From Thermoleophilaceae bacterium (GTDB lineage: Bacteria > Actinomycetota > Thermoleophilia > Solirubrobacterales > Thermoleophilaceae), in NCBI GenBank assembly GCA_013812485.1, contig JACCTJ010000019.1, positions 1 to 6,345 on the forward strand: 6,345 bases of DNA, read 5' to 3'. The translations under genes and the position numbers were made by a program. Shown here piece after piece: positions 1 to 5,799 of the stretch. The notes below the pieces were generated by a model. It was not told where the DNA came from and did no database searches. It saw only the letters and a program-made list of their open reading frames with translations. Positions within the stretch are counted from its first letter, which is position 1; each line of letters opens with the position of its first letter.

Positions 1-47
1 AGCGGGGCGAGCACGAGACGCCGGACGAGCTTCGGCGGCACGATCAC
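1..47 (-). CDS. 5' end of an unidentified gene coupled to the patatin gene (partial, runs off left edge)
   Basis: A GTG codon at 47-45 overlaps the TGA stop (46-44) of the patatin-like gene in the four-base junction GTGA, a typical mark of translational coupling. The frame stays open to the window edge and reads VIVPPKLVRRLVLAPL, a basic stretch followed by hydrophobic residues, which suggests a protein that meets or enters the membrane at its N-terminus. From memory, actinobacterial PlsC-type 1-acylglycerol-3-phosphate acyltransferases often begin with a similar RRLVLAPL-like segment. That would suit a lipid operon, but about 15 residues cannot prove it. The gene is inferred from the overlap and from continuation of the operon. 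Its product is not established. Confidence 0.45.
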   Translation of the reverse strand, partial: MIVPPKLVRRLVLAP

Positions 48-892
48 GGCGCACCGCCGAGGCCGCGCTCGACGAGGTAGCTCAACGACGCGGCGTGCGC
101 TTGCCTGATCCGCTCGCCGATGTTCGACGTGTCGCGGTAGCGCAGCTGCGAGAGGTCGTTGTAGCGCGGCGGGTCGGCCCGGCCGGTCGGCAGGACATGC
201 ACCGTCACATCGTCGGGCAGCCGCGCGAGGTCACCGATGAAGCGATGGCGGCGCGCGATCTCGAACGCCACGAGCCCGACCTCCCACGGCCAGCGCGGCG
301 CCTCGAGCGCGCGGTCGAGCCTGCCGACGTGCAGCACGTACAGCGTCCGTGCTCCGAGCTCGACGGCCCGCGACACCGGGATGCTGTTGACGATCCCGCC
401 GTCGAAGAAGTGCTCGCCGCCGATCTCGACAGCCGGCAGGATGCCGGGCACCGCGGCGGATGCCATCACGGCGTCGACGAGCGGTCCCTGTTCGAACCAG
501 TGCTCCGAAGCACGCTCGATGCTCGCCGCGACGCACTGAAACGGCACCGCCAGGTCCTCGATGCGCTCGGGGAGCACGTCGCGCAGCAGGCCGCGCAGCG
601 CGTCGTCGCCGTGCAGATGCGTGCGCGTTCGCGCGAGCGTCGCGAGGCGCCGGACGATCGACCCGGTGAAGACGCCCTCCTGCTCGAAGCGCGACCACAC
701 GCCGGCGAGCCGCCCCGCCGTCGCCACCGACGGCTGCGTCGCGATCACGGCGCCGTTGATCGCCCCGACCGAGGTCCCGACGATCAACGACGGCGCGATG
801 CCGTGCTCGAGCAGCGCGGCGAGCATCCCGACCTCGTGCGCGCCGAGGTGGCCGCCTCCGCCGAGCACGAACGCGACCTCGCCCGGTGCCAT
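44..892 (-). CDS. patatin-like phospholipase family protein
   Basis: A 282-residue predicted serine lipid acyl hydrolase of the bacterial patatin/RssA-like group, which cleaves acyl chains from phospholipids or related esters with a Ser-Asp dyad. Visible motifs are the glycine-rich oxyanion loop GGGGHLG at residues 11-17, the nucleophile elbow GTSVG at 39-43 (Ser41), and the DGG motif at 164-166 (Asp164). The loop has His-Leu where many patatins have Ala-Arg (GGGARG), so the usual loop arginine is missing; this seems to be a subfamily trait. There is no obvious signal peptide or membrane segment, so it is probably cytoplasmic. I chose the ATG at 892 because the glycine loop then begins ten residues in, as usual for the family. 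An in-frame ATG at 976 would add 28 low-complexity residues and overlap the upstream gene by 53 bp. It lies 31 nt after the phosphodiesterase gene and overlaps the next gene by 4 bp, so the three are probably one operon. Confidence 0.9.
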   Translation of the reverse strand: MAPGEVAFVLGGGGHLGAHEVGMLAALLEHGIAPSLIVGTSVGAINGAVIATQPSVATAGRLAGVWSRFEQEGVFTGSIVRRLATLARTRTHLHGDDALRGLLRDVLPERIEDLAVPFQCVAASIERASEHWFEQGPLVDAVMASAAVPGILPAVEIGGEHFFDGGIVNSIPVSRAVELGARTLYVLHVGRLDRALEAPRWPWEVGLVAFEIARRHRFIGDLARLPDDVTVHVLPTGRADPPRYNDLSQLRYRDTSNIGERIRQAHAASLSYLVERGLGGAP

Positions 893-923
893 GGGAACGG
901 GACTACCCGGGACGGGCGGGCCC

Positions 924-1760
924 TTACTCGCCTTCGTCCGTACCGGCGAGGCCGAACCCGCGGGCGGCGAGCACATCGCGCAGCAGCCGCGGGCGGTCGG
1001 TCATGATGCCGTCGACGCCGAGGTCGAGCAGATGGTGCATAGTCGGCTCGTCGTCCACGGTCCAGACGTGGACCGGCAGGCCCGCGCGATGGGCGGCCTC
1101 CACGAAGCGAGCGGTGACGATCGGTATCGGCCCGCTGCGAAGTGGGACCTGCACGCAGTCCGCGCCCTGACGCGGCATCCGTCCGGAGAGCACGGCGGCG
1201 CGCGCGGCGGCCACGGCGCGCGGTCCCATCGACGTGCACGCGCGACCGCCGCTGAGCGCGCGGACACGACGCAGGCGGCGATCAGAGAAGGCGCCGAAGG
1301 CGACGCGGTCCCAGGCCCCGAGCCGCTCGATCAGGGCGGCGAGCGGCTCGACGCAGGCGTCGTCCTTGGGATCGATGTTGAAGCGAGCGCTCGGCCAGCG
1401 CATCAGCAGCTCCTCGAGCCGCGGGACTCGCTGGCCGCGACCCCGGAACGGAAAGCTCCGGCCGTCGTCGGGCGAGAAGACGTGACCGGCGTCGGCGGCC
1501 TCGACCTCGGCGATGGTCAGGGCGGCGATCACGCCCGTCCGGTCGGTGACGTCGTCGAGTCGCGGATCGTGGAAGGCCACCAGGACTCCGTCTCGAGTGA
1601 CGTGGGCGTCGGTCTCGAGGTAGCGGTAGCCGAGGGCGATCGCGGCGCCGAACGCCTCGAGCGTGTTCTGGGGAGCCTCCTCGGCGCCACCCCGGTGCGC
1701 GATCGCGAGCGGGGGTGGCTGATCGAGGAACGGGTGAAGATCGTGGCGAGATGCGCGCAT
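924..1760 (-). CDS. glycerophosphodiester phosphodiesterase
   Basis: A 278-residue GDPD-family TIM-barrel enzyme. The family hydrolyses glycerophosphodiesters (deacylated phospholipids) to glycerol-3-phosphate and an alcohol. Active-site motifs are in the expected order: AHRGG at residues 21-25 (His22, Arg23), PQNT at 30-33, ETD at 49-51 (Glu49 and Asp51, metal ligands), and FHDP at 63-66 (His64, acid/base). A later strand reads NIDPK at 128-132, where many members have NIEIK. The C-terminal part has VHVWTVDD (230-237) and GVDGIMTDRP (248-257), typical last strands of the barrel. There is no signal peptide with this start, so it is probably cytoplasmic like UgpQ. The ATG at 1760 gives a short lead to HRGG; an ATG at 1934 would add 58 arginine- and serine-rich residues with no family resemblance. 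No good ribosome binding site is seen. It is the first gene of the minus-strand lipid group. Confidence 0.93.
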   Translation of the reverse strand: MRASRHDLHPFLDQPPPLAIAHRGGAEEAPQNTLEAFGAAIALGYRYLETDAHVTRDGVLVAFHDPRLDDVTDRTGVIAALTIAEVEAADAGHVFSPDDGRSFPFRGRGQRVPRLEELLMRWPSARFNIDPKDDACVEPLAALIERLGAWDRVAFGAFSDRRLRRVRALSGGRACTSMGPRAVAAARAAVLSGRMPRQGADCVQVPLRSGPIPIVTARFVEAAHRAGLPVHVWTVDDEPTMHHLLDLGVDGIMTDRPRLLRDVLAARGFGLAGTDEGE

Positions 1761-1941
1761 GCGCAGAGCATGACCGGCCGCCGCGATTCCGCTCGGGGAC
1801 GAGGCGGCGCTCAGCCTTCGCCGGGCTGGCCAGCGCTCACGAGGCGCGACTCGCAGGCGAGCACGATCTCGCCGTTGGGCCGGAGCCTCCCATGAGACTG
1901 ATCGTCCTCGCCACGAGGAGCTCAGGCCGGCCAAGGACCAC

Positions 1942-1947
1942 TAGCCT
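1942..1947 (+). promoter_or_regulatory. candidate -10 element of a leaderless promoter for the aldo/keto reductase
   Basis: TAGCCT fits the actinobacterial TANNNT -10 consensus and ends 7 bases before the ATG at 1955, the spacing expected when transcription starts at or next to the start codon. No Shine-Dalgarno sequence lies at a usable distance from that ATG. No convincing -35 is visible. This is inferred from spacing only. Confidence 0.45.
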
Positions 1948-1954
1948 CGCCTTC

Positions 1955-2932
1955 ATGGACGACTTCTCGCTCCCCACGCGCACGCTCGGACCCGACGGCC
2001 CGCCGATCGGCGCCATCGGCCTCGGCTGCATGGGCATGTCGTGGGCCTACAACCCCGAGGACCGCGACGACGAGCGCTCGATCTCGGTCATCCGCCACGC
2101 GCTCGACATCGGCGTGACGCTGATCGACACGGCCGACGCCTACGGCCCCTACACCAACGAGCAGCTGGTCGGCCGGGCGCTCGAGGGCCGGCGCGCCGAC
2201 ATGGTGCTGGCGACCAAGTGCGGCCTGGAGGTGCGCTCGGTCGAGCCGATGGAGATCTCCCGCAATGGGCGTCCCGAGCACGTGCGGGCGGCGATCGACG
2301 CCTCGCTCGAGCGCCTGGGCACCGACCACGTCGACCTCTACCAGCTGCACCGCACCGACCCCGAGGTGCCCGTCGCGGAGACGTGGGGCGCGATGGCCGA
2401 GGTCGTCGCCGCGGGCAAGGCGCGCGCGATCGGGATGTCCGAGGCGAACGTCGAGGAGCTCGAGGCGGCGCAGGCCGTCCACCCTGTCGCCTCGTTGCAG
2501 TCCGAGTTCTCGCTGTGGGAGCGCGGACCGGTCGACAACGGGATGCTCGCCTGGTGCCGCGACCACGGCGCTGCCTTCATCCCCTTCGCGCCGCTGGGGC
2601 GGGGCTTTCTCACCGGCCAGGTCACACGCGAGACGATCACCGACGGCGACATGCGCGGCTCGAACCCGCGTTTCACCGAGGAGGCGATGGAGCAGAACCT
2701 CGCGATCCTCGACCGCGTCCGTGCGGTGGCCGAGCGCTACGACGCGATGCCCGGCCAGGTCGCGCTGGCGTGGCTGCTCGCCCAGTACGACCGCGTCGTG
2801 CCGATCCCCGGCACGCGGCGGGTCGAGCGCCTGACCGAGAACGCGGGTGCCGCGCGGCTCGAGCTGTCGGCCGAGGACCTGGCCGAGCTCGACGCGCTGC
2901 CGGCGCCGGCGGGCGAGCGCTACAGCGTGTAG
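1955..2932 (+). CDS. aldo/keto reductase
   Basis: A 325-residue NAD(P)H-dependent aldo/keto reductase of the (alpha/beta)8-barrel superfamily, close to the YakC/Tas-like bacterial members that reduce aldehydes and ketones. The tetrad is complete: Asp58 and Tyr63 in DTADAYG (58-64, with the usual five-residue spacing), Lys88 in ATKCG, and His132 in QLHR. The N-terminal LGLGCMG-like turn is present as IGLGCMGMS (21-29). The C-terminal cofactor-binding motif IPGTRR...ENAG (284-298) suggests preference for NADPH. The natural substrate cannot be told. I chose the ATG at 1955 because family members have only about 10-20 residues before the IGLG turn, and because of the TANNNT element just upstream. 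An in-frame ATG at 1892 with a GGAG at 1882-1885 is an alternative that would add 21 residues. The gene stands alone: divergent from the phosphodiesterase and followed by a 154-nt gap. Confidence 0.95.
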   Translation: MDDFSLPTRTLGPDGPPIGAIGLGCMGMSWAYNPEDRDDERSISVIRHALDIGVTLIDTADAYGPYTNEQLVGRALEGRRADMVLATKCGLEVRSVEPMEISRNGRPEHVRAAIDASLERLGTDHVDLYQLHRTDPEVPVAETWGAMAEVVAAGKARAIGMSEANVEELEAAQAVHPVASLQSEFSLWERGPVDNGMLAWCRDHGAAFIPFAPLGRGFLTGQVTRETITDGDMRGSNPRFTEEAMEQNLAILDRVRAVAERYDAMPGQVALAWLLAQYDRVVPIPGTRRVERLTENAGAARLELSAEDLAELDALPAPAGERYSV

Positions 2933-2952
2933 CACAGCGTTGTCCCTTTCAC

Positions 2953-2972
2953 CACACGGGGCGCCACGTGTG
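2953..2972 (+). terminator. possible terminator hairpin after the aldo/keto reductase
   Basis: CACACG (2953-2958) pairs with CGTGTG (2967-2972) around an 8-nt loop that itself holds the palindrome GGCGCC. It sits 20 nt after the reductase stop. There is no U-tract, as is common in high-GC actinobacteria, so it may be a weak terminator, an RNA-stability element or chance. A second small stem, GGGCC/GGCCC at 2994-3010, follows. Confidence 0.35.
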
Positions 2973-3032
2973 TCCGGCTGGGGAACTTGAGCAGGGCCTG
3001 TCGCCGGCCCGATCGCAACCCGCATGCGCGCT

Positions 3033-3046
3033 TAGCACCGATGCTA
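3033..3046. repeat. second inverted repeat beside the candidate MarR operator
   Basis: TAGCA (3033-3037) and TGCTA (3042-3046) form a perfect 5-bp inverted repeat with a 4-nt spacer. It shares two bases with the larger palindrome at 3045-3062, and its half-site TAGCA resembles TAGTA of that palindrome. It could be a second, overlapping regulator site or part of the promoter's upstream region. TTAGCA at 3032-3037 is also a poor -35 candidate, with a long 20-bp spacer to TATTAT. Confidence 0.35.
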
Positions 3047-3062
3047 GTATGCGCACATATTA
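3045..3062. promoter_or_regulatory. candidate MarR operator (near-palindrome)
   Basis: TAGTATG-CGCA-CATATTA is an 18-bp inverted repeat with arms matching at 6 of 7 positions, in an unusually AT-rich patch of otherwise GC-rich DNA. MarR-family dimers commonly bind palindromes of about 16-20 bp that overlap the promoter of their own operon, and a MarR gene lies in the operon starting at 3087. The right arm overlaps a possible -10 hexamer, TATTAT at 3058-3063, so binding there would be expected to block RNA polymerase. The function is inferred from position and symmetry. Confidence 0.55.
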
Positions 3063-3063
3063 T
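3058..3063 (+). promoter_or_regulatory. candidate -10 of the SRPBCC-MarR operon
   Basis: TATTAT fits TANNNT and lies 29 nt upstream of the ATG at 3087. Transcription would then start near 3070, just before the ribosome binding site. No good -35 at 16-18 bp is visible. Confidence 0.4.
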
Positions 3064-3071
3064 CCTGGGCG

Positions 3072-3078
3072 AAAGGAG
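3072..3078 (+). promoter_or_regulatory. ribosome binding site of the SRPBCC gene
   Basis: AAAGGAG, 8 nt before the ATG at 3087, is a strong Shine-Dalgarno match. It fixes the start of the SRPBCC gene and contrasts with the leaderless-looking starts at 1955 and 5020. Confidence 0.8.
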
Positions 3079-3086
3079 CGAGACCC

Positions 3087-3527
3087 ATGCAGTGGACGAT
3101 CGAGCACACCGAGTACACCCCCGCCTCGCCGGAGAGCATCTGGGCACAGTGGAGCGACGTGACGAGTTGGCCCGTCTGGGACGGTGGCGTCGAGCACGTG
3201 ACCCTCGAGGGCCCGTTCGCGACCGGCACGAAGGGCACGCTGAAGCCCACCGGCGGCCCGAAGGTGCGATTCGAGCTCATCGAGGTGCGGCCGGCAGAAG
3301 GCTTCGCCGACGTGACGAAGCTGCCTCTCTCCCGGATGCGCTTCGAGCACTCAGCGGTCCGCGAGGGCAACCGCACCCGCGTGACCCACAGTGTCACCAT
3401 CAGCGGCCTGACGACGCCACTCTTCTCCAGGGTCATCGGCCGTGGCATCGCCAAGGGCCTGCCCGAGACCGTCAAGACGCTCGCGCGCGTCGCGGAGCGC
3501 GAGTCGGCAACCGGCGCGTCGCGGTGA
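3087..3527 (+). CDS. SRPBCC family protein (polyketide cyclase/dehydrase-like, START-like fold)
   Basis: A 146-residue single-domain protein with the outline of the SRPBCC (START/Bet v1-like) fold. An N-terminal strand (WTIEHTEYTPASPESIWAQW, residues 3-22) leads into the small helices typified by the WSDVTSWPVWDGGVEH segment (22-37). Beta strands follow with ATGTKGTL (45-52) and KVRFELIEVRP (59-69), and the long closing C-terminal helix covers about residues 110-138. This fold makes a hydrophobic cavity that binds lipids or other small hydrophobic ligands. Many bacterial members have no known ligand, and no catalytic residues can be assigned. The start is fixed by AAAGGAG 8 nt upstream. The stop TGA is shared with the GTG start of the MarR gene, so the two are translationally coupled. 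It may bind, clear or modify the compound the MarR protein senses, but that is inference from context. Confidence 0.85.
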   Translation: MQWTIEHTEYTPASPESIWAQWSDVTSWPVWDGGVEHVTLEGPFATGTKGTLKPTGGPKVRFELIEVRPAEGFADVTKLPLSRMRFEHSAVREGNRTRVTHSVTISGLTTPLFSRVIGRGIAKGLPETVKTLARVAERESATGASR

Positions 3528-3967
3528 ACGACGACCACCCTGAGCACCACGGCCCGGGCCAGAGCCCGGGCTTTCTGCTCTGGCGGGTCACCAACCGCTG
3601 GCAGCGCAGCATCGTCGCGGCGCTCAAGCCAGTGGGCCTCACGCACGTGCAGTTCGTGCTGCTCGCCTCGGTCTGGTGGCTGTCGCGCAACGGAGAGGAC
3701 CCGCCAACTCAGCGCGAGGTCGCGGACCACGCCGGGACCGACCCGATGATGACCTCCCAGGTCCTCCGCGCGCTCGAGCGACGTGGCCTCCTCAGCCGCG
3801 GCCGCGACCCGCGGGATGGTCGCGCGTGGCACATCGCCAGCACCGCGCCCGGCGCCCGGGTCGCAGAGCAGGCAATCGAAGTGGTGGAAGCCGCCGACCG
3901 TGCCTTCTTCGCCAACGCCAAGCCGAGTGAGCTGCTGCGAACGTTGCGGTCGCTCGCCTCCACCTAG
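3524..3967 (+). CDS. MarR family transcriptional regulator
   Basis: A 147-residue winged-helix regulator of the MarR family, which acts as a dimer and usually represses its own operon until a small, often aromatic or phenolic, ligand binds. The N-terminal dimerisation helix spans about residues 16-35 and is followed by the LTHVQFVLLASVWWL helix (39-53). The helix-turn-helix reads PTQREVADHAGTDPMMTSQV (61-80). The recognition helix continues into LRALERRGLLSR (81-92), the wing has the typical DPRDGRAW (95-102), and a C-terminal dimerisation helix ends the protein. The GTG at 3524 overlaps the preceding TGA as GTGA, and no better start exists: the frame is open much further upstream only because it runs antisense-free through the SRPBCC gene. 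The palindrome at 3045-3062 is the likely autoregulatory target. The ligand is unknown. Confidence 0.92.
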   Translation: MNDDHPEHHGPGQSPGFLLWRVTNRWQRSIVAALKPVGLTHVQFVLLASVWWLSRNGEDPPTQREVADHAGTDPMMTSQVLRALERRGLLSRGRDPRDGRAWHIASTAPGARVAEQAIEVVEAADRAFFANAKPSELLRTLRSLAST

Positions 3968-3995
3968 CCCAACTCAAGTCCCAGACGGGCCTATT

Positions 3996-4011
3996 CGAGG
4001 CACCTGCTTCG
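3996..4011. repeat. near-palindrome in the MarR-oxidase gap
   Basis: CGAGGCA-CC-TGCTTCG is a 16-bp inverted repeat with one G-T type mismatch, lying between the MarR stop (3967) and the oxidase ribosome binding site (4023). As RNA it can fold into a stem of about 6-7 pairs with a short loop. It might trim expression between the two genes or be an operator; its sequence does not resemble the 3045-3062 palindrome. Confidence 0.3.
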
Positions 4012-4022
4012 GCGGGCCAGAC

Positions 4023-4030
4023 AGAGGAGG
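4023..4030 (+). promoter_or_regulatory. ribosome binding site of the D-amino-acid oxidase gene
   Basis: AGAGGAGG, 7 nt before the GTG at 4038, is a near-perfect Shine-Dalgarno sequence. It decides in favour of the GTG start over the upstream in-frame ATG at 3783, which lies inside the MarR gene. Confidence 0.85.
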
Positions 4031-4037
4031 TTCAGGC

Positions 4038-4976
4038 GTGACCGGTACACAGCGACCAGATGTGGCGGTGGTCGGCGCAGGGGTCATCGGGCTGACGACG
4101 GCGATCGAGCTCGCCGAGCGGGGCCTCGTGGTGCAGGTGCGGACCCGGTCGGCTCCATCGCAGACGACCTCGGCGGTGGCCTCGGCGATGGTCGGACCGA
4201 GCGTGGCGCCCGCGGGAGAGCCGGCCGCGGCGTGGGAGCGAGCGTCGATCGAGACCTTCACGACGCTGGCGAGCGTGCCTGGGACCGGGGTGGCGCTGCG
4301 CCGAGGCCGCCTGGCGGCACGAGCGAGCGGCCCTCCGCTTCCGGGCTTCGAGCCGTGCGCGCTGGGCGATCTGCCCGAAGGATTCGGGTCCGGCTTCTGG
4401 GCCACACTCCCGCTGGTCGACATGCCGGTCTACCTCGACTACCTCGTCCGCCGGCTCGAGGCCGCCGACGGGAGAATCGAGTTCGGTGACCTTCACCATC
4501 TGACGGAGCTCGCTGAGGTGGCGCCCCTGCTCGTCAACTGCGCCGGCCTCGGCGCCCGCGAGCTGGTCCCCGACCCCACCGTGCGTGCGGTCCGCGGCCA
4601 GCAGGTCATTGTCGATAACCCCGGGCTCGAGGAGTTCTTCGTCGAGGCGCCGTTCAGTCCAAGCTGGGCTGCCTACTGGCCCTACCCCGATCACGTCGTG
4701 CTCGGCGGGACCCGGACCGACGGCGACGAGACCCTCGACCCCGACCCTGATCTCGCCGAGCAGATCCTGCAGCGCTGCATCGCCGTCGAGCCCCGACTAC
4801 GCCAGGCGACAGTGCGTGCCCACCAGGTCGGGCTGCGACCAGCACGACCGGCACCGCGGCTCGAGGCCGAGCAGATCAGCGGGGCGCGCTGCGTGCACAA
4901 CTACGGCCACGGTGGAGGCGGGGTCACCCTGTCCTGGGGTTGCGCACGCGAGGCGGCTTCGCTGCTCACCGGCTGA
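4038..4976 (+). CDS. FAD-dependent D-amino-acid oxidase (DAO family)
   Basis: A 312-residue flavoenzyme that by family oxidises D-amino acids to 2-oxo acids, releasing ammonia and hydrogen peroxide. The N-terminal Rossmann motif VVGAGVIG (11-18) binds the ADP part of FAD, and QTTSAVASAMVGP (42-54) matches the family's TTS..A segment near the flavin. Substrate-site candidates are Tyr213 (in AYWPYP, aligned with Tyr228 of mammalian enzymes) and Arg267 in GLRPARP (aligned with Arg283, which holds the substrate carboxylate). The DAO signature is present at 286-303 (VHNYGHGG.G.....WGCA), with Cys285 where the signature prefers Leu, Ile, Val or Met. The length fits bacterial members rather than the longer fungal ones, and no C-terminal peroxisomal-type tail is present. 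It has its own ribosome binding site 70 nt after the MarR gene and is probably read from the same promoter. Substrate range is not visible; a D-aspartate or glycine-type preference is not excluded. Confidence 0.88.
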   Translation: MTGTQRPDVAVVGAGVIGLTTAIELAERGLVVQVRTRSAPSQTTSAVASAMVGPSVAPAGEPAAAWERASIETFTTLASVPGTGVALRRGRLAARASGPPLPGFEPCALGDLPEGFGSGFWATLPLVDMPVYLDYLVRRLEAADGRIEFGDLHHLTELAEVAPLLVNCAGLGARELVPDPTVRAVRGQQVIVDNPGLEEFFVEAPFSPSWAAYWPYPDHVVLGGTRTDGDETLDPDPDLAEQILQRCIAVEPRLRQATVRAHQVGLRPARPAPRLEAEQISGARCVHNYGHGGGGVTLSWGCAREAASLLTG

Positions 4977-4984
4977 TCAGGCAA

Positions 4985-5000
4985 GCCGGCGCGTGCCGGC
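4985..5000 (+). terminator. possible terminator hairpin after the D-amino-acid oxidase
   Basis: GCCGGC (4985-4990) and GCCGGC (4995-5000) form a 6-bp all-G/C stem with the loop GCGT, 8 nt after the oxidase stop and before the rhomboid promoter. An alternative stem, CCGGCT (4969-4974) with AGCCGG (4984-4989), competes with it and includes the stop codon. No U-tract follows, so termination is plausible but unproven. Confidence 0.45.
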
Positions 5001-5007
5001 GGGCGGC

Positions 5008-5013
5008 TAACTT
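5008..5013 (+). promoter_or_regulatory. candidate -10 element of a leaderless promoter for the rhomboid gene
   Basis: TAACTT matches TANNNT and ends 6 bases before the GTG at 5020, and no Shine-Dalgarno sequence lies in between. This parallels the element before the aldo/keto reductase and suggests a leaderless mRNA that starts at the GTG. Confidence 0.5.
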
Positions 5014-5019
5014 CAGACT

Positions 5020-5637
5020 GTGTCCGCGAGCACGTCGCCCCTCATCGATCCGACCGACTCCCGCCCCGGCGCCCGGCGCCGCGAAGGGTTCGCCCTCGTG
5101 GCCGGCATGGCGGCGCTCATGTGGATCATCGAGGTCGTCGACGCGGTGAGCGGTCTGCGCCTCGACCAGTACGGGATCGAGCCTCGCGACGGGGACGGCC
5201 TCTTCGGGATCGTCGCCGCCCCGTTCCTGCACGCCGGGCTTGGCCACGTGGCCGCCAACACGGTGCCCTTCCTGCTGCTCGGCTCCCTGATCGCGCTCGG
5301 AGGCGTGCTGCGGGTGATCGCGGTGACCGCGATCGTCGCGCTCGTCGGCGGCCTCGGCACCTGGCTCCTCGCGCCGGCCTCATCGCTGCACATCGGCGCG
5401 AGCGGGGTCGTCTTCGGCTACGCCGGCTACCTGCTCAGCCGCGGCTTCTTCAGCCGGCGCCCGCGCGACTTCGTTCTGGCCGCGGTGGTCGCGCTCGTGT
5501 GGGGCGGTGCGCTGCTCGGCGGCCTGCTGCCGGAAGAGGGAATCTCGTGGCAAGGGCACCTGTTCGGCGGCGTCGGCGGAGTCGTCGCCGGGCGCACGCT
5601 CGCGAGCCCGGTCGGGCGCCGGCTGAAACGACCCTGA
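5020..5637 (+). CDS. rhomboid family intramembrane serine protease
   Basis: A 205-residue polytopic membrane protein with rhomboid catalytic residues: GHVAAN at 75-80 (His76 and Asn80, oxyanion side), GASG at 126-129 (nucleophile Ser128), and GHLFGG at 179-184 (catalytic His180). Hydrophobic segments near residues 24-44, 62-72, 82-96, 98-118, 129-140, 150-170 and 180-193 fit the six-helix core. The family cleaves membrane-anchored proteins within the bilayer; the substrate cannot be told. It lacks an added cytoplasmic domain and the WR motif of the L1 loop of E. coli GlpG. The GTG at 5020 is preferred because of the TAACTT element 6 nt upstream; an internal ATG at 5107 would cut into the first membrane helix. 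It stands alone between two hairpins and is convergent with the toxin gene. Confidence 0.9.
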   Translation: MSASTSPLIDPTDSRPGARRREGFALVAGMAALMWIIEVVDAVSGLRLDQYGIEPRDGDGLFGIVAAPFLHAGLGHVAANTVPFLLLGSLIALGGVLRVIAVTAIVALVGGLGTWLLAPASSLHIGASGVVFGYAGYLLSRGFFSRRPRDFVLAAVVALVWGGALLGGLLPEEGISWQGHLFGGVGGVVAGRTLASPVGRRLKRP

Positions 5638-5650
5638 CGCGCTCCTCGCG

Positions 5651-5664
5651 GGGCGCCATCGCCC
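5651..5664 (+). terminator. possible terminator hairpin after the rhomboid gene
   Basis: GGGCG (5651-5655) pairs with CGCCC (5660-5664) around the loop CCAT, 13 nt past the rhomboid stop. The stem is short and no U-tract follows. It lies in the 162-nt gap between two convergent genes, where nothing else is visible, so a terminator is expected somewhere here. Confidence 0.3.
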
Positions 5665-5799
5665 GGTACGCCTGGCGAGAGTTCCACGGCGAGGCGCTCG
5701 GTGTCGGCCATGGCGGCAGCGTTCCGCGGCGGTGCTTGCACGTGCTCGCCCGAGTTCAGGCATGCACCGTGGGGCGCGAGGGCGTTACGGACGGACCCT

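Noticed and set aside
561..1895. A 444-residue plus-strand reading frame across the patatin and phosphodiesterase genes
   Set aside because: It lies antisense to two genes with full catalytic motifs and reads as Arg/Pro/Ala-rich low-complexity protein, typical of a high-GC shadow frame.
1925..1932. The 8-bp perfect palindrome GGCCGGCC in the divergent gap
   Set aside because: Short all-G/C palindromes are expected by chance at this base composition, and no partner repeat was seen.
1892..1954. An upstream ATG at 1892 for the aldo/keto reductase, with GGAG at 1882-1885
   Set aside because: It adds 21 residues with no counterpart in the family and conflicts with the TANNNT element at 1942-1947. 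It is kept only as an alternative.
1922..3025. A 367-residue minus-strand frame opposite the aldo/keto reductase
   Set aside because: It is antisense to a recognised reductase and carries no motif; it arises from the third-position GC bias.
2987..3523. An upstream extension of the MarR frame to an ATG at 2987
   Set aside because: It would overlap the SRPBCC gene in another frame. The family-like protein begins at the GTG at 3524, coupled to the SRPBCC stop.
3783..4037. An upstream start at 3783 for the D-amino-acid oxidase
   Set aside because: It would begin inside the MarR gene, and the near-perfect ribosome binding site at 4023-4030 points to the GTG at 4038.
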